Shown here piece after piece: positions 1 through 5,568 of a DNA stretch of 5,730 nt; the first letter of the stretch is position 1; each line of letters begins with the position of its first letter. The notes beneath the pieces are model-generated. The model was not told the origin of the DNA, did not search any database, and was given only the letters and a program-made list of their open reading frames with translations. This DNA comes from an uncultured Ruminococcus sp. (GTDB taxonomy: Bacteria > Bacillota > Clostridia > Oscillospirales > Acutalibacteraceae): NCBI GenBank assembly GCA_902797065.1, contig CADBRK010000013.1, positions 1-5,730 on the forward strand. The letters run 5' to 3'. Both the position numbers and the translations under genes were made by a program.

Positions 1-90
1 CAGGATACTCTTTCGGAACTTTGGGAAAACGGAAAAGAACTATGGAGCTATTATTTCGCAACTATGAAAGAAGCTTGGTTTGATGGGTGA
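1..90 (+). CDS. 3' end of a protein of unknown function (partial)
   Basis: Frame 1 is open from the first base to a TGA at 88-90 and gives a 29-residue C-terminal tail rich in aromatic and acidic residues (it contains SELWENGKELWSYY and ends in EAWFDG). The start lies outside the window. Support for a real gene is indirect: no stop occurs in this frame, and the next small ORF begins 5 bases after this stop with a GGGTGA ribosome-binding sequence lying across the stop, the usual layout of coupled genes. I do not recognise the family. It could belong to a mobile or phage-derived region, but nothing here proves that. Confidence 0.45.
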   Translation, partial: QDTLSELWENGKELWSYYFATMKEAWFDG

Positions 91-95
91 AGTTA

Positions 96-207
96 ATGAA
101 CGATTTCATAAATTGGCTCTGGAGTGTAATCGTCGGAGCAACCGCCGTGGGTGGTTAAGCTGCTGAGAGGGTCAAAGGGGAAGATAGACGAGGATAAAGA
201 GGAATAA
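96..207 (+). pseudogene. Small membrane-protein ORF, apparently frameshifted
   Basis: An ATG at 96, preceded by GGGTGA at 85-90, opens a frame encoding MNDFINWLWSVIVGATAVGG and stops at TAA 156-158. In the adjacent frame the reading continues without a stop as VVKLLRGSKGKIDEDKEE to TAA 205-207. Joined together they make a typical small single-span protein of about 36 residues: a hydrophobic helix followed by a basic and then acidic tail. One extra G in the GGG at 149-151 would account for the break, since removing it restores GCC-GTG-GTG-GTT-AAG. Alternatives are a genuine 20-residue peptide, a sequencing error, or programmed frameshifting. The function is unknown. It probably shares a transcript with the preceding gene. 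Confidence 0.4.
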
Positions 208-224
208 TACTAAAACTCTATAAC

Positions 225-288
225 CTGACGATTTTTGACGCGAGTTTGTTGTCGAGTAATTTTTGATACTATGTACGCGTATCGTCAG
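225..288. repeat. Bulged 13-bp inverted repeat downstream of the left-edge genes
   Basis: The contiguous right arm CGCGTATCGTCAG (276-288) pairs with CTGACGAT (225-232) plus ACGCG (238-242), leaving a 5-base TTTTG bulge on the left and a 33-base loop. All 13 pairs are Watson-Crick. It lies in the 3' untranslated part of the left-edge unit, directly before a terminator-like hairpin. CGTC at 283-286 could instead pair with GACG at 307-310, so two alternative folds are possible. It may be an RNA structure, a protein-binding site or a remnant of a mobile-element end; the sequence does not decide. Confidence 0.4.
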
Positions 289-317
289 CGGTTGGGAATC
301 GTCCCCGACGGCTTTTT
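288..317 (+). terminator. Rho-independent terminator for the left-edge genes
   Basis: The stem GC-g-GTTGGG (288-296) pairs with CCCGAC-g-GC (304-312) with one G-G mismatch and one G-T wobble. The loop is 7 bases and five T residues follow (313-317). The geometry fits an intrinsic terminator on the plus strand closing the unit that contains the partial gene and the small ORF. Confidence 0.55.
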
Positions 318-418
318 GTCTTGAAAAAATCTTTATACATTTTTGGAGTGACACACAGAAAACTTACAAAAAGTCAGCTTTTTATAAAAAATGGCTTGTA
401 ATGAGGACTTATTGAGGG
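318..418. other. AT-rich intergenic spacer
   Basis: Together with the flanking elements this belongs to a gene-free gap of about 340 bases between the small ORF (ends 207) and the lipase-like gene. No convincing reading frame occurs on either strand. Two short, AT-rich self-complementary pairs are present: AAAAAG (368-373) with CTTTTT (378-383), and TTACAA (364-369) with TTGTAA (396-401). Such pairs are common in AT-rich spacers and I assign them no function. Confidence 0.5.
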
Positions 419-447
419 TTGAAAAAATCAAAAAAGTGGTTTATAAT
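419..447 (+). promoter_or_regulatory. Sigma-A-type promoter of the lipase-dockerin gene
   Basis: TTGAAA (419-424, 5 of 6 matches to TTGACA) is followed after exactly 17 bases by a perfect TATAAT (442-447). Transcription would start near 454, giving a leader of roughly 98 bases before the ATG at 552. This is a vegetative-type promoter, so the gene need not depend on sporulation factors. Confidence 0.75.
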
Positions 448-492
448 TAAGTTAGAATAATATAGAAAATACACATTAGAAGCATTTTTACC

Positions 493-520
493 TGTGATAA
501 TAATCCATTTTATTCTCACA
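493..520. repeat. Imperfect palindrome in the leader of the lipase-dockerin gene
   Basis: TGTGATAATAA (493-503) and TTATTCTCACA (510-520) are inverted copies with one mismatch in 11 positions and a 6-base centre. It lies downstream of the predicted start of transcription and ends 31 bases before the ATG. It could be an operator for a dimeric repressor or a hairpin in the mRNA leader. No regulator gene is visible nearby. Confidence 0.4.
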
Positions 521-551
521 CAATATCATATTCAAGAAGGGATGATAAGAA

Positions 552-2462
552 ATGAAAAAATGCTTAATGCAATTGGTATGTATTGTTTTAACCACGCTTA
601 TGATTACGGGCTTATTCTCTGTTGACTGCTTTGCAGATGAGGAGCGTTTGATCTCGGGTACGTTTAACTGCATGGTATCGTACGGAAACGAGATCGCAAC
701 AGAACAGTATTACTACAGTGACGATTATTTTTTGATTCCTTCAACCCGGCAGAATGAGCATCTTACAACGATGTCGATGGCTTTGGCATTGTCCGCGATG
801 GATAGCAAGGGATCATCTTTCGTTTCGACTCTGCTACAGGAGATCGGTTATCGGGATATTCGTATAGACGATATGAATACCACCCCTACGAAAGACACAA
901 TAGGAACTGCCATAGCGCATAAGAGAATAGGGAATAATGATGTCGTTGCTGTGTCGGTCAGGGGCAATAAGTACGGTGCGGAGTGGGCTTCAAACCTCAC
1001 TGCGGGCAGCTCAGGCGATATAGAAGGCTTTGCTTCTGCTGCAGATAAGGTCATAGCACGTTTGAAAGCGTATATTGCGGAGTATGATCTTAAAAATGTA
1101 AAGCTATGGATAGCAGGTTATTCGAGAGCAGGCGCTGTGTCCGATCTTGCAGGCGTATATATTAACGAACATCAGGACGAGTTTGATACAACAACAGACG
1201 ATATATATGTGTATACATTTGCAGCTCCTCACTGTTCCGCAAGTGACAAAGTATACGAAAATATTTACTGCATCAGAAATAAGAACGATATTGTTACTTA
1301 TCTGTATCCGCAGTCATGGGGGCTTTATTCAAACGGTGTTGAGATACTCATCGGGGAAGACAGAACTGTCAGCAGAAAAACAGTTGATATTTTTCAATCC
1401 GATCCCATGATCGACATCGGCGAGTGCGATATGGAAGATTTTATCGTTGAATTCACAGTTTTTTTTGCCGAGAATATGAGCCGTGAACAATTTGCCGGTG
1501 ACTTTGATGATTCTGTTGCAGAACTGTTGGAATTATATTTCAGCAAACCGCAGGAAGAATGGCAGCCGACATTTGATTATCTGAAAAATGAGTATTTCGG
1601 AAAGCTAAAAAGTAACGACAGATTTTTTTACACAGTAATCAGTCAGGTTATAGGCGGAATAATGAAACATAACAGCGACAAGATGTATATGCAGCTGACA
1701 GACGAATTCTTGCTTGTACTGGACGAAACTACTTCGGCGGAAGAACTGCATCTAAGCGAACAGGAGTATCAGATGATCAGAGACAGGATCTATCCTATTC
1801 TTAGAACTATAGGTCCTGTTTTTGTAAAAGACTACTATTACAGAACAAATGTCGATTACTCAAAAGTTCTGCCCGAAGATTATGACGATCCCGATTATGA
1901 CCCGCAGAACTCAAAGAATAAGGTGCTGACCTATAACCAGGTATTCAAACCCACACAGCCGCTGAAAGGCGACGCTGTCTGTTCGTACGGTACTGCAGGC
2001 TGCCAAACTCTCTCGTCTACACACGACGATGATGCGATATCATCGGAAGAACTCAGGCTGTATCACTTCGGAACTTTCTTCGGTAATCTTTTGGCAATTA
2101 TCTCCGAGCATTATCCCTATATCAACTGGAAGTATGTTACCGCTATGGATTCGTATTATACAAGGGACTCTCAGCCCCCAAAAAAGAATACACCTGATTC
2201 TGCAGATACACCCGACTCGCCCGATAATTCCGATAAAACATCATATGCCTTGGGTGACATTGACGGCGACGAAAAGGTCACGGCAAAAGACAGCATGATC
2301 ATTCAGCGTTATGTGATTAATCTTAAACTTCTTGACTCCGTTCAGCTTAAAGCCGCAGACGTTAACGGCGATGAGAAAGTAACTAATAAAGACGCTCTTG
2401 AGATTCTGAGATATACATTGCATATGTCAAACTCAAAAACGATCGGACAAAAAATTGCATAA
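552..2462 (+). CDS. Secreted class 3-lipase-like alpha/beta hydrolase with C-terminal dockerin
   Basis: The 636-residue protein has an N-terminal signal peptide (KK then a hydrophobic stretch, likely cut after A28 in the CFA-DEE context). A lipase-like alpha/beta-hydrolase domain follows. The nucleophile elbow is GYSRAG with Ser191; Asp246 in NKNDIVTYLYP matches the Asp position of class 3 lipases; His520 in SEHYPYINW is a candidate third triad member. About 270 residues, largely helix-like, separate Asp from His, which is long for the family and may form a lid or substrate domain. A Pro/Ser/Asp-rich linker (about 541-565) leads to a dockerin (568-628) with two calcium-loop repeats: D569, D571, D573, D580 and D603, N605, D607, D614. 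By family knowledge the dockerin binds a scaffoldin cohesin outside the cell. The ester substrate cannot be read from sequence. The ATG is chosen for the signal peptide and the AAGAAGGG upstream (534-541). Confidence 0.85.
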   Translation: MKKCLMQLVCIVLTTLMITGLFSVDCFADEERLISGTFNCMVSYGNEIATEQYYYSDDYFLIPSTRQNEHLTTMSMALALSAMDSKGSSFVSTLLQEIGYRDIRIDDMNTTPTKDTIGTAIAHKRIGNNDVVAVSVRGNKYGAEWASNLTAGSSGDIEGFASAADKVIARLKAYIAEYDLKNVKLWIAGYSRAGAVSDLAGVYINEHQDEFDTTTDDIYVYTFAAPHCSASDKVYENIYCIRNKNDIVTYLYPQSWGLYSNGVEILIGEDRTVSRKTVDIFQSDPMIDIGECDMEDFIVEFTVFFAENMSREQFAGDFDDSVAELLELYFSKPQEEWQPTFDYLKNEYFGKLKSNDRFFYTVISQVIGGIMKHNSDKMYMQLTDEFLLVLDETTSAEELHLSEQEYQMIRDRIYPILRTIGPVFVKDYYYRTNVDYSKVLPEDYDDPDYDPQNSKNKVLTYNQVFKPTQPLKGDAVCSYGTAGCQTLSSTHDDDAISSEELRLYHFGTFFGNLLAIISEHYPYINWKYVTAMDSYYTRDSQPPKKNTPDSADTPDSPDNSDKTSYALGDIDGDEKVTAKDSMIIQRYVINLKLLDSVQLKAADVNGDEKVTNKDALEILRYTLHMSNSKTIGQKIA

Positions 2463-2464
2463 AC

Positions 2465-2506
2465 AACAGATCACCGACGGGTAATACTATCGGTGATCTG
2501 TTTTTG
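2465..2506 (+). terminator. Rho-independent terminator after the lipase-dockerin gene
   Basis: A perfect 13-bp inverted repeat, AACAGATCACCGA (2465-2477) and TCGGTGATCTGTT (2490-2502), has a 12-base loop and runs into TTTTT (2501-2505). It starts 2 bases after the stop codon, so the lipase-like gene is probably transcribed separately from the next one. Confidence 0.9.
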
Positions 2507-2614
2507 TGTGATAAATAATCATCTTTTTTACACAAAAAAATAATTATTAATATACTGTAAAAAATAACCAAAGCTTATCTTTTCTTTTTTGTTATTACAT
2601 ATTTGTAAAAAATA

Positions 2615-2643
2615 TTGGAATATCTTTTTTGATTATATATAAT
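2615..2643 (+). promoter_or_regulatory. Sigma-A-type promoter of the beta-lactamase-like gene
   Basis: TTGGAA (2615-2620, 4 of 6 matches to TTGACA) and a perfect TATAAT (2638-2643) are separated by 17 bases. Transcription would start near 2650, about 40 bases before the ATG. The region is extremely AT-rich, so other TATA-like hexamers exist nearby (for example TTGATT at 2629 with TATATT at 2651), but this pair has the best spacing and -10 match. Confidence 0.6.
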
Positions 2644-2689
2644 TAATATATATATTAAAAATACTATAAAATCAAAAGGGGATGTCAAA

Positions 2690-4582
2690 ATGAAAAGATC
2701 AAGATTAAAGCGAACGGTATGCTTAATAATGTCAATGTTGTGTGTATCGGCGTTCTGTATTCCGGCAGCTGCCGAAGAAACAGACAAACAAGTAAAGGTG
2801 TCATATGAAAACAGGGAAGAGGTTAATAAAGTACTTCTTGATTTCATAGATGAATACAAAACAAAAACTCCGTCTGTTTCGATAACCGTATTCGACGATA
2901 AGCAGGACATCTGCAATATTGCATACGGCTATGCGAATATTGACGGCAATATCGAGGCGGACGAAAACACGGTTTATGAATGGGGTTCTGTTTCAAAGCT
3001 TCTTGTCTGGACAAGTGCGATGCAGCTGTATGAACAGGGTAAGCTTGATCTCAACGAAGATATAAGAAATTACCTCCCGAGCGGTTTCCTTAAGAACCTT
3101 TCCTACGACGATCCGATCACGATGCTCGATCTGATGAATCACAGCGCAGGCTTTCAGGAAACTACCAGTGAGATCGAATCAGAGAATATCACTGATATAG
3201 TGCCTCTCTATCAAGCGCTTAAAGACTCTGCTCCTGCTCAGGTTGCACGTCCGGGTGAGACTGTTTCTTATTCAAACTGGGGCGCTGCTCTCGGCGGATA
3301 TGTTGTCAGCTGTGTCAGCGGTATGGATTATGTTGATTATGTAAATCAGAACATCTTTGATAAGCTCGGTATGGAACATACTTATCTCAGCCCCGATGCA
3401 TCTGATAACGAGTGGGCAGCCGAGCAAAGGCATCAGCTTCACAGCTATATGCTCGGCTTCTTTGACGACAGCATGACAGATATGGGCGAATGCCGCAAGT
3501 ATATCAATTTGTATCCTGCAGGTTCGGCAGGCGGCACTATCTCCGATATGGCGATATTTGCAAAGGCTTTACTCTGCGACAGCAAGGATTGCCCTCTCTT
3601 TGAAAAGGACGATACGCTTGACCTTATGCTGTCGCCTTCGTGGACGTTCGCAGACGGTACTCCGAGAATTTGTCACGGAATGTTCTACTCTCTTTACGGC
3701 GACGGTCTTTACGGACACGGCGGTAATACAGAGGGCTGTTCGTCGGATCTGCAGCTTGATCTGAAAAACAAGACAGGTTATGTTATGATGATCAACACTC
3801 AGAGTGACCGTGTTTATACCCAGGGCTTGCCCGAAGTGCTTTACGGAAACAAAGAGATCCCCGAAGAAAGCGGTTTTGAAAAGGTAGATATATCGGGTCA
3901 CTACAGATTCGGCAGAAGCTGCGGCGGCGCAGGAATGCTGAAAATCGGAAGCCCCATCGAAGACCCGCTTACGATCACAAAGACAGAAAACGGCTTTACA
4001 GGAACTAACGGAATAGAGAAGATCGAGCAGATCTCCGATACTTTTCTTAAAGTTACTCTAATAAATAATACAACGAGGTACTATGCGATAAAGAAAGATT
4101 CAAACGGAAATCCGATAATGCTTGAATCTTTCCAGGCTATTGATTTACGTAAACTCAGTGACGCAGAATTCTACACAGATTGGATAATGATAATACTCTT
4201 GGTTTTGTCGTTGGTTGTTTGTGCCGTTCTGTTTTTATTCCATCTTATCCGCGCAAGAAAGTTCAAAAATACCGAGATCGCTCGATATAAGAAAACAGAG
4301 CGTATTGCTACATTTATGTCTTTGCTGCTGATGTTAAGCGGTTTCTTGGTAATAAGATTTTTCCGCGGCTTCATATACGGCGGAACACTGCCACGCGCAG
4401 CTGTTGCTATATTGATCAGTGTATTTGCCTTATTAGAATTCATACTTCTTATTCGCTGCAGGTTCTTCAAAGACGGCGAAAAGCCGGAAAAGATCGGCTT
4501 GCTCAATTTTGAAACGTTTTTCAGCGTCATCACGATCATCTGTGTTATTTACTGGAGACTCTTCCAGTGGTGGGGATTCTGA
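2690..4582 (+). CDS. Membrane-anchored beta-lactamase-family serine hydrolase
   Basis: The 630-residue protein begins with a signal peptide (KRSRLKR, hydrophobic core, likely cut after A28 in IPAAA-EETD). The class C beta-lactamase/penicillin-binding-protein-like domain (about 40-385) has all three hallmark motifs: S100-V-S-K103 (nucleophile and general base), Y194-S-N196, and H343-G-G345 in place of KTG. A beta-rich, lipocalin-like segment (about 399-490) follows. Four hydrophobic helices close the protein (about 498-519, 539-558, 570-590 and 608-624). The catalytic domain should therefore be outside the cell, held by the C-terminal membrane bundle. Family members include D-amino-acid peptidases, esterases and penicillin-recognising proteins; the substrate is not predictable, and beta-lactam resistance should not be assumed. 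AAAGGGG (2675-2681) before the ATG is a good ribosome-binding site. It lacks a dockerin, unlike its neighbour. Confidence 0.85.
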   Translation: MKRSRLKRTVCLIMSMLCVSAFCIPAAAEETDKQVKVSYENREEVNKVLLDFIDEYKTKTPSVSITVFDDKQDICNIAYGYANIDGNIEADENTVYEWGSVSKLLVWTSAMQLYEQGKLDLNEDIRNYLPSGFLKNLSYDDPITMLDLMNHSAGFQETTSEIESENITDIVPLYQALKDSAPAQVARPGETVSYSNWGAALGGYVVSCVSGMDYVDYVNQNIFDKLGMEHTYLSPDASDNEWAAEQRHQLHSYMLGFFDDSMTDMGECRKYINLYPAGSAGGTISDMAIFAKALLCDSKDCPLFEKDDTLDLMLSPSWTFADGTPRICHGMFYSLYGDGLYGHGGNTEGCSSDLQLDLKNKTGYVMMINTQSDRVYTQGLPEVLYGNKEIPEESGFEKVDISGHYRFGRSCGGAGMLKIGSPIEDPLTITKTENGFTGTNGIEKIEQISDTFLKVTLINNTTRYYAIKKDSNGNPIMLESFQAIDLRKLSDAEFYTDWIMIILLVLSLVVCAVLFLFHLIRARKFKNTEIARYKKTERIATFMSLLLMLSGFLVIRFFRGFIYGGTLPRAAVAILISVFALLEFILLIRCRFFKDGEKPEKIGLLNFETFFSVITIICVIYWRLFQWWGF

Positions 4583-4628
4583 TTTAGCCGAAGGTGTAGA
4601 ATAATCATGTTTCTACAAACCAAATCAG
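4579..4628 (+). terminator. Possible weak terminator or 3' hairpin after the beta-lactamase-like gene
   Basis: Nested inverted repeats overlap the stop codon: CTGATTT (4579-4585) pairs with AAATCAG (4622-4628), and inside it TGTAGAA (4595-4601) pairs with TTCTACA (4611-4617). No T-tract follows directly; the nearest is TTTTTT at 4656-4661. A second option pairs AGCCG (4586-4590) with CGGCT (4646-4650), close to that T-run. It may reduce read-through into the sigma-factor gene or protect the mRNA 3' end; termination is not certain. Confidence 0.35.
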
Positions 4629-4669
4629 CGAATTAATTGTAATACCGGCTCAGTGTTTTTTCGATTTTT

Positions 4670-4699
4670 GTAAAATTCTGCTGCTGTTCCGAATATATA
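4670..4699 (+). promoter_or_regulatory. Possible mother-cell (sigma-E-like) promoter of sigK
   Basis: GTAAAATT (4670-4677) resembles the sigma-E -35 element, and AATATATA (4692-4699) is a partial match to the CATACAnT -10 element, 14 bases apart. In Bacillus, sigK is transcribed by sigma-E, which is why I looked for this. No good sigma-A -35/-10 pair is seen in the same spacer. The -10 match is poor and AT-rich DNA gives such hits easily. Confidence 0.25.
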
Positions 4700-4717
4700 T
4701 TACCATATTCAAGAAAC

Positions 4718-4724
4718 AGGGTGA
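4718..4724 (+). promoter_or_regulatory. Ribosome-binding site that fixes the sigK start
   Basis: AGGGTGA matches the anti-Shine-Dalgarno sequence and sits 5 bases before the ATG at 4730. The in-frame GTG at 4721 lies inside this site, so starting there is unlikely; translation most likely begins at 4730. Confidence 0.7.
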
Positions 4725-4729
4725 TATAT

Positions 4730-5410
4730 ATGTTGGAAGCTATACTATCGTTTTTGAGCAATTACGCACTTGTTTTTATACTCCATGTTATGGGCGCAGG
4801 CTCGTTCCCGAAACCGCTTTCTCCGAAGCAGGAACAGGAACAGCTTGCGCTTTTGAAAACAGGCGATAAAAATGCAAGAGCAAAACTTATCGAGCATAAT
4901 CTGCGTCTTGTTGCGCATATCGTTAAAAAATACGCCGCGGCTTCTGCCGAACAGGATGATCTTGTGTCGATAGGCACCATAGGACTGATAAAGGCGATAG
5001 ATACATTTGATACGGAAAAAAAGATAAAGCTGTCAAGCTATGCGTCGCGATGTATAGAGAACGAGATCCTGATGTACTTCCGCTCGCAAAAGAAAACCGC
5101 CCTTGACGTATCTCTTGACGAATCAATAGATACCGATAAGGACGGCAACCCGTTAACATTGATGGATATTCTGTCGTGCGATGACAATATCGCCGATAAG
5201 CTCGAAACAAAAATAAACATCGAAGCGGCATACAAAGCGCTTGATACTCTGCCCGAAAGAGAACGCAGCATTATTATCATGCGGTACGGACTTGACGGAG
5301 GCGAACCGCTCACTCAAAAAGAAACAGCGGAAATTCTGAATATATCCAGGTCTTATGTTTCACGTATAGAGAAAAAGACGGTAAACTTGCTATCAAAGAA
5401 GTTACACTAA
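4730..5410 (+). CDS. sigK: Sporulation sigma factor SigK (pro-sigma-K)
   Basis: This 226-residue sigma-70-family factor directs RNA polymerase to late mother-cell sporulation genes (coat, cortex and mother-cell lysis in known systems). Residues 26-31 (FPKPLS) align with FPQPLS of Bacillus SigK, and LIEHNLRLVAHIVKK, SIGTIGLIKAID and SRCIENEILM are near-identical to that family. Region 2 covers about 48-118 and region 4 about 170-226, with a helix-turn-helix at about 195-218 (ISRSYVSRIEKK). The first 25 residues form a hydrophobic pro-sequence (ILSFLSNYALVFILHVMG). In Bacillus such a sequence holds the factor inactive at the membrane until SpoIVFB cuts it, so similar control is likely here. The reading frame is intact, with no skin-like interruption. 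SigE is the main alternative because its pro-protein is similar, but the FPxPLS junction and SIGTIGLIKAI favour SigK. Confidence 0.9.
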   Translation: MLEAILSFLSNYALVFILHVMGAGSFPKPLSPKQEQEQLALLKTGDKNARAKLIEHNLRLVAHIVKKYAAASAEQDDLVSIGTIGLIKAIDTFDTEKKIKLSSYASRCIENEILMYFRSQKKTALDVSLDESIDTDKDGNPLTLMDILSCDDNIADKLETKINIEAAYKALDTLPERERSIIIMRYGLDGGEPLTQKETAEILNISRSYVSRIEKKTVNLLSKKLH

Positions 5411-5417
5411 GGAAAAA

Positions 5418-5449
5418 ATTATTAAAATGGTATCGTAAAATTTAATAAT
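5418..5449. repeat. AT-only inverted repeat between sigK and the minus-strand fragment
   Basis: ATTATTAAA (5418-5426) and TTTAATAAT (5441-5449) are perfect 9-bp inverted copies with a 14-base centre. On the minus strand the hairpin overlaps the stop of the membrane-protein fragment and is followed by a run of T, so it could be a weak terminator for that gene. On the plus strand there is no T-tract after it. An all-A/T stem is weak, so the function is uncertain. Confidence 0.35.
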
Positions 5450-5568
5450 ACAGGTAAGATTAATCGAATTATAATAAGCAACACGAAGAAGAAAGTGATA
5501 CTTTTATTGCTCTCGCTCGATGTTTCATCGTCGCTTAAGTATATCAAACAACCTATAGTTATAACAAA
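5422..5568 (-). pseudogene. C-terminal fragment of a small membrane protein
   Basis: On the minus strand a frame is open through the AT-rich zone to TAA (5424-5422). It reads FVITIGCLIYL, then a polar stretch SDDETSSESNKS, then ITFFFVLLIIIRLILPVLL and ends NFTIPF. The pattern of helix, polar loop and strongly hydrophobic helix is what a real two-span membrane tail looks like. No ATG is available: the frame runs upstream into the GC-rich hairpin block, where it meets a stop near 5627. I infer that the 5' part was lost when that block arrived. The alternative is a complete 41-residue protein from a TTG at 5547-5545, with AGG 4 bases upstream. The gene converges on sigK. The family is unknown. 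Confidence 0.4.

Noticed and set aside
236..262. TTGACG with TAATTT as a promoter inside the left inverted repeat
   Set aside because: The -10 match is poor, and the site sits between the arms of the repeat with only a terminator and no gene directly after it.
172..354. Minus-strand 60-residue open frame in the left intergenic region
   Set aside because: It lies across the bulged inverted repeat and the terminator hairpin, lacks a domain-like pattern, and the structural elements explain this stretch better.
2575..2916. Minus-strand 113-residue open frame with a hydrophobic stretch
   Set aside because: It overlaps the promoter and the 5' end of the beta-lactamase-like gene. The hydrophobic part is the translation of very AT-rich intergenic DNA and the rest is antisense to a clear signal peptide and domain.
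4171..4539. Minus-strand 122-residue open frame
   Set aside because: It is antisense to the membrane-helix region of the beta-lactamase-like protein, whose plus-strand frame has strong motif support.
4704..4715. CATATTCAA as a sigma-K or sigma-E -10 element
   Set aside because: Beyond CATA the consensus is not met, and no suitable -35 element lies at the right distance upstream.
4721..4729. Upstream GTG start adding three residues to SigK
   Set aside because: The GTG lies within the AGGGTGA ribosome-binding site of the ATG at 4730, so it cannot easily be both.
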